64,000 nucleotides of DNA from CALDSL01 sp039810245 (GCA_039810245.1 JBDHWQ010000022.1:4288-68287), one strand, 5' to 3'; numbered from the stretch's first letter, positions 43,256 to 52,583 are shown. Numbers and translations: made by a program. The notes: generated by a model from the sequence alone, not told the origin.

Positions 43256-43266
43256 TGATCGCGCAT

Positions 43267-43644
43267 CTACGTACCCTCGCTATATGGAATACAATTTTCC
43301 AAAATACACTCCAATACCTGCTCCATCGCTTGCTTCACATCCGCATTTGCAAAGCGGATCACCCGGTAACCTTCGCTTGTCAGCCAGTCCGTCCGGCACG
43401 CGTCATATTCTTCGCGCCCTATGTGCCAATCGCCATCTAATTCAACAATCAGCCTGCACTCATAGCACAAGAAATCGGCGATAAAAGGGCCAACCGGCTG
43501 CTGCCTGCGGAACTTGAACCCCTGCAGGCCGCGGTTCCGCAACTGCTGCCAGAGGCAATCTTCCGCCGGGGTAGGCTCGTGGCGCATTTCGCGCGCGTAC
43601 GCAGTGAGATGCGTTGGTGTTCTGTGTGGGCTGCGATGCGCCAT
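43267..43644 (-). CDS. DUF559 protein (Vsr-like endonuclease fold)
   Basis: A 125-residue protein: AREMRHEPTPAEDCLWQQL, GFKFRRQQPVGPFIADFLC, LIVELDGDWH and GYRVIRFANADV. This is the DUF559 pattern, related to very-short-patch repair endonucleases, with the acidic residues of the PD-D/ExK-like site (Asp in IADF, Glu in VELDG). Function is unproven. The start at 43644 has GAGGG from the flanking repeat. The gene is bracketed by two inverted repeats, which suggests it moves as a cassette. Confidence 0.8.
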   Translation of the reverse strand: MAHRSPHRTPTHLTAYAREMRHEPTPAEDCLWQQLRNRGLQGFKFRRQQPVGPFIADFLCYECRLIVELDGDWHIGREEYDACRTDWLTSEGYRVIRFANADVKQAMEQVLECILENCIPYSEGT

Positions 43645-43652
43645 GGTGTTTG

Positions 43653-43683
43653 CCCTCACCCAACCTCTCCAGGGGGAGAGGGG
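43653..43683. repeat. CCCTCACCC-type repeat, copy 2 (inverted)
   Basis: The plus strand reads CCCTCACCCAACCTCTCC followed by AGGGGGAGAGGGG, the inverse of copy 1 with small changes. It begins nine bases upstream of the DUF559 start codon and supplies its ribosome-binding site. Confidence 0.6.
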
Positions 43684-43747
43684 ACTCCGGAAAATAGATC
43701 GCTGCTTGAATCGTAGCATATAATGAGAGATGGGGACAGATACAGGT

Positions 43748-44749
43748 ATGACACGCACAAACTTTGGTTGGAGAGGCATCCTCGCGCTGCTGGCCGCGCT
43801 GGCCTTCCTGCTTCTGGCCGGCTGGATGGTCTACCTGCGCCTGGCGACCGGCGCGTGGCCGGCATGGACCGGCTTTGGCGCGCAGCGCACCCCCGACGGC
43901 GCGTACCAGCCCGCCAAAACCCTGTGGGACTGGCTCGGCCTGCTGGTGATCCCGGTGGCGCTGGCTCTGGCGGCCATCTTCTTCAACCGCCAGGAGCGCA
44001 AGGCCGAGCTGCAGATGGCCGAAAATCGCAACCAGGATGCCATTCTGCAAACCTACTTTGACCGCATGAGCGAGCTGGTGCTGGCCAACCGCCTGCTGGA
44101 GATCGGCCCGGTGATCCAGGAGAAGCTGCGCGAGGAAGCCTGGCCGGCCTACGGCGACGACCAGCCGCGCCCGCGGCGGCGCGCGATGCGCAAGACCGAG
44201 CTGGAAAAGCTGCTGCCCGAGGGTATGGCCGCCGTGTGGAGCATGGCCCAGGTGCGCACCGTCACCACCCTGCGCCAGCTTGACCCGGCGCGCCGCGCGG
44301 TGGTGCTGCAGTTCCTGCGCGATTCCGGGCTGGATGACTTCCTGCTCATCTCGGCTTCGCTCTCCCGGGTTGACCTGGCGGGGGATGATCTTTCGCGCTT
44401 TAACCTGCGCGGGGCGTATTTTTCCGAGGCCAACCTGGCCGGCGCGCAGTTCTTCGGCGCCAACCTGAGCGCGGCGCAGCTCTACCGCGCCAACTTTTCT
44501 GGCGCAGACCTGTATAAAGCCAACCTGGCGGGGGCGCGCCTGTTCCAGGCCAACCTTTCGGGGGCGTACCTGTCACGCGCGGCGCTGCCCGGAGCCAACC
44601 TGCAGGAAGCCGATCTGACCGGCGCGAATCTCAATGGAGCAGTGCTGGATCATGCTAACCTGACCGGCGCGCGCGTAACCCCCGATCAGCTTGCCCGCGC
44701 GCAGAGCAGCGCCGGCGCGGTGCTGCCAGATGCAAAGGTGCTGCCATGA
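43748..44749 (+). CDS. Membrane-anchored pentapeptide-repeat protein
   Basis: A 333-residue protein with two N-terminal membrane segments (about residues 8-30 and 58-78), a helical middle, and about 17 pentapeptide repeats (A[N/D]LxX: DDLSRFNLRGAYFSEANLAG and onward) forming a right-handed beta-helix. Function unknown; pentapeptide proteins often work in protein interaction. TATAAT at 43719-43724 implies transcription from about 43731, which favours the ATG at 43748 over that at 43730. It overlaps the next gene by four bases. Confidence 0.82.
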   Translation: MTRTNFGWRGILALLAALAFLLLAGWMVYLRLATGAWPAWTGFGAQRTPDGAYQPAKTLWDWLGLLVIPVALALAAIFFNRQERKAELQMAENRNQDAILQTYFDRMSELVLANRLLEIGPVIQEKLREEAWPAYGDDQPRPRRRAMRKTELEKLLPEGMAAVWSMAQVRTVTTLRQLDPARRAVVLQFLRDSGLDDFLLISASLSRVDLAGDDLSRFNLRGAYFSEANLAGAQFFGANLSAAQLYRANFSGADLYKANLAGARLFQANLSGAYLSRAALPGANLQEADLTGANLNGAVLDHANLTGARVTPDQLARAQSSAGAVLPDAKVLP

Positions 44750-45366
44750 CCGCTTCTTTTTTGTGGATTCTGCTGGCAATGGGCGTGTATGGGGCGCTGC
44801 ATTCACTGCTGGCCTCGTACACCGTCAAGCGCTGGGCCTGCCGCACCGGCGGCGAAGCCGCGCGGCGGGGTTATCGGCTGGCGTATAACATCTTTGTGGC
44901 CATTACCTTCCTGCCGGTGCTGGCGCTGGTGGCGCTGCTGCCGGATGCGCCGTTGTATGCCTTCCCCGGCGCCTGGCGCTGGGTGGGCTACGCGCTGCAG
45001 GGGGTAGGCGTGGTGGGGCTGCTGGCTGGTCTGCTGCAAACTGACCTGGGGTCATTTAGCGGTCTGTCGCAGCTGCGCGGCGTGGACGATTCGCTGTGCA
45101 GCCCGGACGCGCGCGCCCGCTCCGGCGCGCTGGTTACGGGCGGCCTGTACCGCTGGGTGCGCCACCCGCTGTATACCGCCGGGCTGCTGTTTCTGTGGGC
45201 CAACCCGGTGGTGAGCTGGAATACGCTGGCGTTGAACATCAGCGCCACGGCCTACCTGGTGATCGGCGCGTGGCTGGAAGAGCGCAAGCTGCTCTCCGAG
45301 TTCGGCCCCGCCTACGCCGAATACCGCCGCCGCACCCCCATGCTGCTGCCATTTCCAAGGAAGTAA
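44746..45366 (+). CDS. Isoprenylcysteine carboxyl methyltransferase-like / NnrU-MddA-type membrane methyltransferase
   Basis: A 206-residue protein with about five membrane segments. GLYRWVRHPLYTAGLLFLW and the C-terminal LEERKLLSEFGPAYAEYRRR are the AdoMet-binding signature of the ICMT/PEMT family. The N-terminal half resembles NnrU and MddA (methanethiol methyltransferase). The substrate is not predictable. It is coupled to the pentapeptide gene. Confidence 0.8.
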   Translation: MTASFLWILLAMGVYGALHSLLASYTVKRWACRTGGEAARRGYRLAYNIFVAITFLPVLALVALLPDAPLYAFPGAWRWVGYALQGVGVVGLLAGLLQTDLGSFSGLSQLRGVDDSLCSPDARARSGALVTGGLYRWVRHPLYTAGLLFLWANPVVSWNTLALNISATAYLVIGAWLEERKLLSEFGPAYAEYRRRTPMLLPFPRK

Positions 45367-45367
45367 A

Positions 45368-45406
45368 ACAAATTGCGGCCAGCTATGCTGGCCACAATTT
45401 GTTTTT
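45368..45406. terminator. Bidirectional terminator
   Basis: ACAAATTGCGGCCAGC (45368-45383) pairs with GCTGGCCACAATTTGT (45387-45402) with one bulged pair; TTTTT follows on the plus strand. It separates convergent genes. Confidence 0.8.
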
Positions 45407-45626
45407 ACACTTTATTCACCCGCCATTCGTCGTACAGCTCGCCGTAGAACAGCTCGAAGGCCTGTCCGTCCGTAGTGCGCACGCGGAAGCAGTGCGCGCC
45501 GGGGATGCGCCAGCGGTCGAGGATTTCTTCCACTTCCAGCCGCTGGCCTTCCCAGTACAGCGCCGTGGGGCGCTCGGCGTATTCGTACCCGGAATGGCAC
45601 TCCACCAGGTCGTGCTCGTCACCCAT
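45405..45626 (-). CDS. Small conserved hypothetical protein (73 aa)
   Basis: A 73-residue soluble protein (ERPTALYWEGQRLEVEEILDR, RVRTTDGQAFELFYGELYDE) with a probable small beta-barrel. The pattern resembles a family of short bacterial proteins with unknown role (DUF6504-like by eye). It lies 12 bases after the sugar nucleotidyltransferase gene on the same strand and is probably cotranscribed. Confidence 0.65.
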   Translation of the reverse strand: MGDEHDLVECHSGYEYAERPTALYWEGQRLEVEEILDRWRIPGAHCFRVRTTDGQAFELFYGELYDEWRVNKV

Positions 45627-45638
45627 CGCCTGCCTGCC

Positions 45639-46655
45639 TTACTCCATCGCCCAGGCGTTATCGCCCAGGTTGAGCTTCATTGGCTGACCGTGTACCTGCA
45701 CGTCGCGCCCCAGCAGCGAATCTTCCAGCACCATCGATTTCACCTGCGTGCCCTCATCGAGGATCGAGTTGCGCACCACCACCTTCTCAATGTGGCACTC
45801 GCAGCCCAGCGAGACATACGGCCCGACCACCGAGTCGGTCACCACCGCGTTGGGGTGAATGAACACCGGCGGCACGATGGCCACGCCGCTGCGTTTGGCG
45901 GCTTCGGCGCTGTTATCGTTGCCGTGCTCCAGCAGGTATTGATTGGTCTCCAGCAGCGACTGCGGCGTGCCCGCATCCAGCCACACGTTCACCTGCACCG
46001 CGCGCATGCCCATCCCGCGCGCCAGCATGATATTGATCGCGTCCGCCAGGAAGAACTCGTTTTTGAGCGTAATGTTTTGTTCCATCTGCTCCTGGATCGC
46101 GCTCAGCAGGTCTTCGGCGCTGGGGAAGTAGTAAAAGCCCACCACCGCCAGGCGGTTATCCATCCCGGCCGGTTTTTCCACCAGCTTTTGCACCTGCCCG
46201 GCCGCATCCACCACGGTTACACCGTAGCGCCGCGGGTCGGGCACTTCTTTTACCCAGGCGATGGCCTGATCGGTGCTGTGGTTGAGGATCGAAAAGTCGG
46301 CATCCACCAGCGTATCGGCGAAGACCATCAGCATTGGCCCGCTGAGATACTCGCGTGCCTGCCACAGCGCGTCCGACTGGCCGCGCATCACTTCCTGCAC
46401 CGGGTAACTGGCTTTGGTGTTGGGGTAGGTCTGCTGCATATGGCCGCGCACCTGATCCAGCTGGTACGGGCCAACGATAAACACGTACTCCGGCTCGTAG
46501 CGGTCGGGCAGGCTCTGGAACTGGTCCATCACGTGGTCCAGCACGGTCTTGCCGGCTAGGTGCAGCAGCGCCTTGGGCTTGCTCCAGGTATGCGGGCGCA
46601 GCCGCGTGCCCAGCCCGGCCATCGGAATGGCGATCTTCAAAGGCTGTTTGTTCAT
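45639..46655 (-). CDS. Sugar-1-phosphate nucleotidyltransferase with left-handed beta-helix
   Basis: A 338-residue enzyme that makes an NDP-sugar. The N-terminal signature is IPMAGLGTRLRPHTWSKPKALL, then QEVMRGQSDALWQAREYL and VFADTLVDADF (metal-binding Asp). The C-terminal ~80 residues form hexapeptide repeats (VFIHPNAVVTDSVVGPYVSL). It is RmlA/GalU/GlmU-like; base and sugar are undetermined. The start overlaps the cupin gene by four bases, so both are made together. Confidence 0.88.
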   Translation of the reverse strand: MNKQPLKIAIPMAGLGTRLRPHTWSKPKALLHLAGKTVLDHVMDQFQSLPDRYEPEYVFIVGPYQLDQVRGHMQQTYPNTKASYPVQEVMRGQSDALWQAREYLSGPMLMVFADTLVDADFSILNHSTDQAIAWVKEVPDPRRYGVTVVDAAGQVQKLVEKPAGMDNRLAVVGFYYFPSAEDLLSAIQEQMEQNITLKNEFFLADAINIMLARGMGMRAVQVNVWLDAGTPQSLLETNQYLLEHGNDNSAEAAKRSGVAIVPPVFIHPNAVVTDSVVGPYVSLGCECHIEKVVVRNSILDEGTQVKSMVLEDSLLGRDVQVHGQPMKLNLGDNAWAME

Positions 46656-47068
46656 GATTCCTCTTTTCTGTCCCCTCTAGGTTCGGTCCCGGTGGCGTAC
46701 TGGTCATCCGGCAGGGATGGCCAGCGTACCGTGAGTATGGTGGTTTCTTTTAGCGCCTGCCAGGTGTGCGCTACGCCCGGCGCCCAGACGACGTAGTCAC
46801 CGGGGTCCACCAGGTTGACTTCCAGCCCATCTTCGGGAAAGACCACCCGGAACGCCCCGCTGACCAGGATAGAAAGCGTGGTGGCGCTGCGGTTGGCGGC
46901 CGTGCTGGTTTTGGATTCGCCGGCCGGGTGCACGCCCCACTTAATTTCCACGTCGCGGGTGTACGCCAGCCCGGCTTGCGGGCCGGTGAAGTGACCCACA
47001 AACCACCCGCGCCGGCCTACCAGCCCGCCATCTTCCGCCGCCCTGCCGTTGTAGACGCGCTGCGCCAT
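46652..47068 (-). CDS. Cupin-like protein
   Basis: A 138-residue protein. The segment LSILVSGAFRVVFPEDGLEV ... LVDPGDYVVWAPGVAHTWQA is cupin motif 2 (P-G-D-Y ... P-G-x-x-H). The N-terminal part has RDVEIKWGVHPAGE near the first motif. Small cupins next to sugar nucleotidyltransferases may bind or isomerise a sugar, but no activity is shown. Confidence 0.7.
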   Translation of the reverse strand: MAQRVYNGRAAEDGGLVGRRGWFVGHFTGPQAGLAYTRDVEIKWGVHPAGESKTSTAANRSATTLSILVSGAFRVVFPEDGLEVNLVDPGDYVVWAPGVAHTWQALKETTILTVRWPSLPDDQYATGTEPRGDRKEES

Positions 47069-47077
47069 GCCCCTGCC

Positions 47078-48802
47078 TCAAGCGGCGGCCGCCGGCTGAT
47101 CCGGTTCCAGTTTGTTAATAATGCTCTCCATCGTCGTCACAGCCTCGCCCAGCGTTTCGGCGTCGAACGCCAGCCTCGCCCCGGCCGCCGCGTACAACTC
47201 GGGCAGCGGGCGGGTGGCGCCCAGCGCCAGCGCGCGCCGGTAGGCGCTCACCGCGCCGGCCTGGTCCTTGAGCGAGTGCATCCAGATCTGCGCCGCGCCT
47301 AACTGCGCCAGCCCGTACTCAATGTAATAGAGCGGCACGGTGTGGATGTGCAGCTTGCGGTGCCAGCCGGTGACTAGCGCGTCATCCAGCCCGCTCCAGT
47401 CCACGCCGCGCATAAAACGCGCCCACAGCTCGCCCCACTGCGCGTCACAGCGCGCCGGGTCGTTGGCGTCCTCGGGATTGAGGTAGGCCCAGTGCTGGAA
47501 TGAATCCACCACCGCCATGTATGGCCAGAACAACACGCAGCTTTCCAGATGCTCCACCCGCGCCCGGTTGGCATCGGCGGTGGTGTAAAACCCGCCCGGA
47601 TCAACGTCCAGGTAAGGTGCAGCCAGCAGCTCCATCGTCATCGAAGCCACTTCGGCGATTTCACTGCCATATTCACGCTGCATCTGGTAGGGCAGTTCGC
47701 TGGTTTCGAAGACGTGGAATGCGTGCCCGGTCTCGTGCAGGATGGTTTGCAGGTCATCGTGCATCCCCACTGCGTTGGCAAAGATGAACGGCCGGTGCAG
47801 CGTGGGGAACTCGGTGCAGTACGCACCGGGGCCTTTGTTCTTGCGGTTTTCCAGGTCAAGCAGGTTTTCACGCACCATAATGCCAAAATACTCACCCAGA
47901 TCGGGGTGCACGTGATCAAATACGGTGCGCGCCCGGGTGATCAACTCGTCTGCTGTTTGGAATGGTCGCAGCGCAGGCCGGTCGAGCGGGTCGACATCCA
48001 GATCCCACGGGCGCAGGCTGTCTACGCCCAGGCGGGCTCGCCGGCGCGCGTAAATGCGCTCTGAGGCCGGCACCACCACCGCCTCAATTGCCTCCAGGAA
48101 GCGCATGTTATCTTCTGGCGTGTAATCAAAGCGGCGCAGGTCCAGCCAGCGGTAGGCACGGTAGTCCGGGAATCCGGCGTTGGCGGCAATCTTGCGGCGC
48201 ACCGCCAGCAGCTTCTGCCACAGCGCGTTGATCGCCTCGCGGTCGGCAAGCTGGCGTTCCGACGCGGCGCGCCAGGCGCGCTCGCGCTCATCGCGGTCCT
48301 GAGATTGGAGCACCGGGCGCAGTTGTGGGATGGTCAGCTCTTCGCCGTTCCACTGCACCGTCTGCGCGCCCATGATGCGGTCGTACTCGGCCGCCAGTGT
48401 GCCCTCTTCGGAGAGCAGCGGCAGGTTTTCCTCGCGGAACAGCTCGGTCTGCGTGCGAATGGCGCGGATCTGTACTTCCAGCCCCTTCACCTGCACGCCG
48501 CTTTCCAGCAATTGCTTGTGCAGCCGGTTTTCGGCTTCCAGCCAGGGCGGCAGGAAATCGTTGAGGAAGCTTTCGTACTGCTGGCGCGCAGCTTCGTCGG
48601 CGGTATTAGCCGTCGACTGGTAGTACACGCGGTTGTATTTTTCGGCGGCGGCTTCCACCACGTGTGACCAATCGGACAACCAGATTTCGATATTTTCCAT
48701 CGTCAACCGCCGATCGGACAGCTCCTGGTACAGCGGCGCGAAGTCGCTCCACTGCCAGTGCAGCAGCTCGGCGGCAGACTGCGGTAAGGTTTTGCTCAAC
48801 AT
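47078..48802 (-). CDS. M3 family oligoendopeptidase (second paralogue)
   Basis: A 574-residue zinc peptidase with the motif HETGH (in TILHETGHAFHVFET) and the downstream Glu region EIAEVASMTMELLAAP. It differs strongly from the peptidase at 596-2386 and belongs to another M3 branch, similar to the oligoendopeptidases with the LENRKNKGPGAYCTEFP segment. Cytosolic. It starts at ATG 48802 (MLSKTLPQSAAELLHWQW). The cupin gene follows nine bases after it. Confidence 0.92.
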   Translation of the reverse strand: MLSKTLPQSAAELLHWQWSDFAPLYQELSDRRLTMENIEIWLSDWSHVVEAAAEKYNRVYYQSTANTADEAARQQYESFLNDFLPPWLEAENRLHKQLLESGVQVKGLEVQIRAIRTQTELFREENLPLLSEEGTLAAEYDRIMGAQTVQWNGEELTIPQLRPVLQSQDRDERERAWRAASERQLADREAINALWQKLLAVRRKIAANAGFPDYRAYRWLDLRRFDYTPEDNMRFLEAIEAVVVPASERIYARRRARLGVDSLRPWDLDVDPLDRPALRPFQTADELITRARTVFDHVHPDLGEYFGIMVRENLLDLENRKNKGPGAYCTEFPTLHRPFIFANAVGMHDDLQTILHETGHAFHVFETSELPYQMQREYGSEIAEVASMTMELLAAPYLDVDPGGFYTTADANRARVEHLESCVLFWPYMAVVDSFQHWAYLNPEDANDPARCDAQWGELWARFMRGVDWSGLDDALVTGWHRKLHIHTVPLYYIEYGLAQLGAAQIWMHSLKDQAGAVSAYRRALALGATRPLPELYAAAGARLAFDAETLGEAVTTMESIINKLEPDQPAAAA

Positions 48803-48880
48803 ATGGCTCCTTTGTTCCCATGCGCGGCAAATCTCCCCGGTCGCGCGGGTGGGTTGACTTAAGTATAGCGGAAAATACGC

Positions 48881-49885
48881 TTATAAATTCGCGTAGAATT
48901 GCGCCGGTTGCAGCTCCTCATACGCCGCGCCCGCGCGCAGCAGGTGGCGGCGCACGTCCACGCACAGGTGGCATTTATCCGCGTAGCCGCCGGAGAGCGG
49001 CGTGTAGCCCCATTCCTCACGCGCCAGGTGGTACAGTCCATAAGGCCCATCAACCAGCAGGGAAGTGATCAGCGCCGGGGCCTTATTCTGGCGATAGCGC
49101 GCGCGCAGCCCGGGCAGGTCTTTCCAGCCGCCCAGGCTGAATCCGCCACAAAAACTGGGAATGTAATTGCCGTACAGGTCAAAATGTGAATGGTTGGCGT
49201 ATAGCAGCTCGTAGCGGCAGCTTTCCTCGCGGAAATCGCGCGCCGGGTGGCGGGTTTTGAGGTATCCCAGGCGGTAACCAGCGCGCCCGCCGGCCACCAG
49301 GCCATAATCATCCCAGAACAGGCGGCCGGCGCGCTGCTCGCCGTAGCGGCTGATAAAACGCTCCAGCGCCACGGTGTTTTCCACTTCGATCTGGGCGATG
49401 CGCTCCAGCCATTCCACCGTGTACACCACCACCCCGGCCGGGCCAAACACGTTCAGCCCGATCTCGATGGCTCGCAGCGTGCGCACCAGCGGGATGCTGA
49501 CGGCGTGGAACGGGGAGCAGGAGACCAGCAGCGCGCGCATCCCGGCATCGCGCAGTTCCTCAAAGCGACGCTCCACCAGGTCATCATCCACGCACCATAC
49601 CGCGTTCGTCTCCGCATAAGCCGGGATGTCCATATCGGCCGCGGCGCGCACCCCTTCCAGCAGCAGCGGAAAGTTAAAAAACACTTCACCGCCGGTGAAG
49701 TGTACCTGGAACGTGCTGCCATATTCGTCGCGCGCGGCGGTCAGCATCCCTCGCAGGGTGTCAATAGCAGCCCAATCCTTCCAATCCGCGCCGCAGTTGT
49801 ACACGCAGTGCGCGCAGGCGCTGGTGCAGCGATACGAAAGGATCAAACCCAGGTCAGTGGGGTGCAGGATGCTATTCGAAGTCAT
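48881..49885 (-). CDS. Radical SAM protein
   Basis: A 334-residue iron-sulfur enzyme. The cluster motif is Cys20-x3-Cys24-x2-Cys27 (LSYRCTSACAHCVYNCG). VHFTGGEVFFNF is the GGE AdoMet motif. The C-terminal region has further cysteines (FCGGF, DKCHLCVDVR) that may bind an auxiliary cluster, as in SPASM-type proteins. Substrate unknown. The start at 49885 is preceded by TACAAT (a possible -10 box) and the open frame upstream is not convincing. Confidence 0.85.
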   Translation of the reverse strand: MTSNSILHPTDLGLILSYRCTSACAHCVYNCGADWKDWAAIDTLRGMLTAARDEYGSTFQVHFTGGEVFFNFPLLLEGVRAAADMDIPAYAETNAVWCVDDDLVERRFEELRDAGMRALLVSCSPFHAVSIPLVRTLRAIEIGLNVFGPAGVVVYTVEWLERIAQIEVENTVALERFISRYGEQRAGRLFWDDYGLVAGGRAGYRLGYLKTRHPARDFREESCRYELLYANHSHFDLYGNYIPSFCGGFSLGGWKDLPGLRARYRQNKAPALITSLLVDGPYGLYHLAREEWGYTPLSGGYADKCHLCVDVRRHLLRAGAAYEELQPAQFYANL

Positions 49886-50092
49886 TTCTTCATTGTACAA
49901 AAAAACCGGCATGAAAAACAGAGGTGAAATTTGCAGCCATTCTTCCGGCGCAGTACCCAAAGCGCGCGTATCACTCGCTGTGCTGTGGTTGTAAATCTCG
50001 ATACAATATAAGCAAGATTTTGTCCCAGCCAGCGGCAACAACCGGGCTGCGCGCCCGCCGCATTGGCGAAATTAGAGGTTTTGGAAAGCAAG

Positions 50093-51427
50093 ATGGAACA
50101 GACAAAAGATACATTGTTCCCGGCCGCGCCAGAGGAGGACGGCAAAGAAGCAGGTCTTCCGGCGCGCCCGCGCGTGGTGGTGCTGGGAACCGGTTTTAGT
50201 GGTTTATTTGCAGTAGAAAGCCTGGGCAATACCGGCGTGGATGTCACCGTGATTGACCGGCATAACTACCATACATTTTTTCCACTGTTGTACCAGGTGG
50301 CAGCGGCGGAGCTGGAGCCGGAAGATATTGCTTATCCGGTGCGCCATATTTTTCGCAAGTGGCGCAACGTGCGCTTTCTCATGGCCGGCGTGGAACAGGT
50401 GGATTTTGAAAACCGGCTGGTAAAAACAGAAACACAGTCCATTCCGTACGATTTTCTGTTGATCGGCATTGGCAGCCAGGAGTTCTTCTTTGGCGTTCAG
50501 GGCGCGGAGGATCATGCCTACCCGCTCAAGTCTCTGGACCAGGCAATTGCGCTGCGCAATCAGATCCTCTATTGCCTGGAGCGGGCATCATACGAGAAAG
50601 ACCCTCAGGAGCGCCGGCGCTGGTTGACCTTCGCGATGGTTGGCGGTGGCCCGACCGGGGTGGAATTTGCCGGGGCAATTGCCGAATTGATTAACGAAAC
50701 CCTGGAACGCAATTACCCCAGCCTGCGCATACAAGACACCCGCGTGCTGTTGATCGAAGCCGATCAACAACTTTTGTCGGGATTCCCGGCAAACCTGGGA
50801 AATTATGCCCGCGCGCGCCTGGAGAAAATGGGAGTTGAGGTGATGCTTGGGGCGCGCGTGGTGGAGATGCACGCGGGTGGCTTGCGCCTGAAAGATGGCG
50901 CAGACCTGCCGGCGCGCACAGTCACCTGGGTGGCGGGTGTGCGTGGTCCCGTTGAAGCCGGCCAATGGGGTCTCCCGGCCGCGCGTAATGGCCAGATCGA
51001 AATTTTGCCTACCTTGCAGGTTCCACAGCACCCGGAAGTGTACGTGGCCGGAGACCTGGCGCATTTTTTGGCGGATGGCCGTCCGCTGCCCATGGTGGCC
51101 CAGGTAGCGATCCAGCAAGGGCGGGCCGCGGCGCGCAATATCCTACGCCAGCAGCGAGGTGAGCAGCTCAAAGCTTTCCATTATAATGACCGGGGAATGC
51201 TGGCAGTCATTGGTCGTAACTCGGCGGTGGCGCAGATTTGGGGCCGAGAATGGACCGGGTTCATTGCGTGGATCATCTGGCTCACCGTGCATATCCTGTA
51301 TCTGATCGGTTTCCGCAACCGTTTGATGGTGCTGATCAACTGGGCCTGGGCGTATTTTTCGTCGACGCGAAATGTGGATCTGATTATCCCGGCGCGGCCG
51401 GAAGATCCCCCACAGCGCAGCCCGTAA
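50093..51427 (+). CDS. NAD(P)/FAD-dependent oxidoreductase, type II NADH dehydrogenase-like
   Basis: A 444-residue flavoprotein. The FAD-binding motif is VVVLGTGFSGLFAVESL and the NADH-binding one is FAMVGGGPTGVEFAG; EVYVAGDLAHF completes the FAD fold. A C-terminal hydrophobic segment (FIAWIIWLTVHILYLIGF) should attach it to the inner membrane. It probably passes electrons from NADH to quinone without proton pumping. The ATG at 50093 with GGAAAG upstream is preferred to an in-frame TTG at 50063. Confidence 0.9.
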   Translation: MEQTKDTLFPAAPEEDGKEAGLPARPRVVVLGTGFSGLFAVESLGNTGVDVTVIDRHNYHTFFPLLYQVAAAELEPEDIAYPVRHIFRKWRNVRFLMAGVEQVDFENRLVKTETQSIPYDFLLIGIGSQEFFFGVQGAEDHAYPLKSLDQAIALRNQILYCLERASYEKDPQERRRWLTFAMVGGGPTGVEFAGAIAELINETLERNYPSLRIQDTRVLLIEADQQLLSGFPANLGNYARARLEKMGVEVMLGARVVEMHAGGLRLKDGADLPARTVTWVAGVRGPVEAGQWGLPAARNGQIEILPTLQVPQHPEVYVAGDLAHFLADGRPLPMVAQVAIQQGRAAARNILRQQRGEQLKAFHYNDRGMLAVIGRNSAVAQIWGREWTGFIAWIIWLTVHILYLIGFRNRLMVLINWAWAYFSSTRNVDLIIPARPEDPPQRSP

Positions 51428-51484
51428 CCGCCTGTCTGGCCGGCTGGGGCCGCTGCTGGGCGGCTTATGAAGGAGGAGTGCTTG

Positions 51485-52129
51485 ATGAAAATCCTGTTGG
51501 ACTCGGCCCGCGAAGCAGATGCGCGGCAAGCCAAAGCCCTGGGCTGGGTGGATGGCATCACCACCAATCCGATTTTGATGGCGCAGGCTGGCCTGCCCCC
51601 TGCGGACACCCTGCACCGCCTGGCCGACGTGGGCCTGGCCCCTTTGTGGTACCAACTCACCGCCAAAGACCCCGACACGATGGAGCACGAGGCTCAGGCG
51701 CTGCTCAACCTGTTCTTCCAACCGGTGGTGCTAAAGATCGCGCCCACGCCGGCCGGATTTCAGTTTGTGGCGCGCAAAGATCATACCTGCGCCGTCACCG
51801 CCGTATACAGCTCTGCCCAGGCGCTGGCCGCCTGCGCAGCCGGCGCCGACTATGTGATCGTCTACGTCAATCGCGCCACGCGGCTGATGGGTGATGGCTT
51901 CAGCCTGGTTCACGACATCGCGCGCGTGCTGGAAGGCACAGGCACGCACATCCTGGCGGCCAGCATCAAATCGGCCGACGAGGCCGCCGGCGCGGTGGCC
52001 GCCGGGGCGCACATGCTCACCCTTCCGTTGAACGTGCTGCTGAGCATGACCAGGCACCCCTTTTCCGACCAGGCGGTGGAGCAGTTCGATCGCGAGGGCA
52101 CCGGGCTGGGCAAGCTGGCCGCGGGCTAG
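51485..52129 (+). CDS. Transaldolase-family protein (TalC/fructose-6-phosphate aldolase-like)
   Basis: A 214-residue TIM-barrel aldolase. Schiff-base Lys84 is in VVLKIAPTPAG; the opening ILLDSAREADARQAKALGWV-DGITTNP is the family's D-T/S-A and TTNP signature. It is shorter than classical transaldolases and matches TalC/FSA. It acts on sugar phosphates in the pentose phosphate network. AAGGAGG precedes the ATG at 51485. Its stop overlaps the stop of the convergent YgbA-like gene. Confidence 0.88.
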   Translation: MKILLDSAREADARQAKALGWVDGITTNPILMAQAGLPPADTLHRLADVGLAPLWYQLTAKDPDTMEHEAQALLNLFFQPVVLKIAPTPAGFQFVARKDHTCAVTAVYSSAQALAACAAGADYVIVYVNRATRLMGDGFSLVHDIARVLEGTGTHILAASIKSADEAAGAVAAGAHMLTLPLNVLLSMTRHPFSDQAVEQFDREGTGLGKLAAG

Positions 52130-52473
52130 TCTTTGTTTTTGGCCAACACGGGCGCCGGGCGTCGGCCGTCCACCAGCAGGTGCATCAATGCCAGGTACGG
52201 GTGGCGCAGTAGCATGCGCGGTCCCGCGAAGCGCATGACTGCGCGGATGCGCTCGCGCATATCGGGCTTATAACAGTGCACCGTGCAGTTGGCGCAGGTG
52301 GATTTGGTTTCCTGGAACGGGCAGCGGTCCAGTCGCGCGTGCACGTAGTCTTGTAGCTCGGCGCATGTGGAGCACAGGCCAACGTGGCCGGGATGCCGGG
52401 CGCGACAGGAAATGGCGATCATGCGCTGGATAGTTTTCCATTCACGGACCATGCGGGGATGGGTGTTCTTCAT
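52126..52473 (-). CDS. YgbA-like protein (nitrous oxide-stimulated promoter family)
   Basis: A 115-residue cysteine-rich protein: ISCRARHPGHVGLCSTCAEL, DRCPFQETKSTCANCTVHCY and VMRFAGPRMLLRHP. This matches YgbA, a small protein induced by nitrosative stress in enterobacteria and probably metal-binding through its six to seven Cys. Biochemical role unknown. The start is unsure: ATG at 52473 gives normal length, ATG at 52518 adds 15 basic residues. Confidence 0.8.
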   Translation of the reverse strand: MKNTHPRMVREWKTIQRMIAISCRARHPGHVGLCSTCAELQDYVHARLDRCPFQETKSTCANCTVHCYKPDMRERIRAVMRFAGPRMLLRHPYLALMHLLVDGRRPAPVLAKNKD

Positions 52474-52583
52474 CAGAGCGGGCAGCCTTTCTATGCGTAT
52501 TTTGACCGTCTTACGCATTATAAACGCCCCTGCCCGCTCTCGGATGCCCGCGCGGCAACTCTTAACAAACTCTTATCCTGCGC

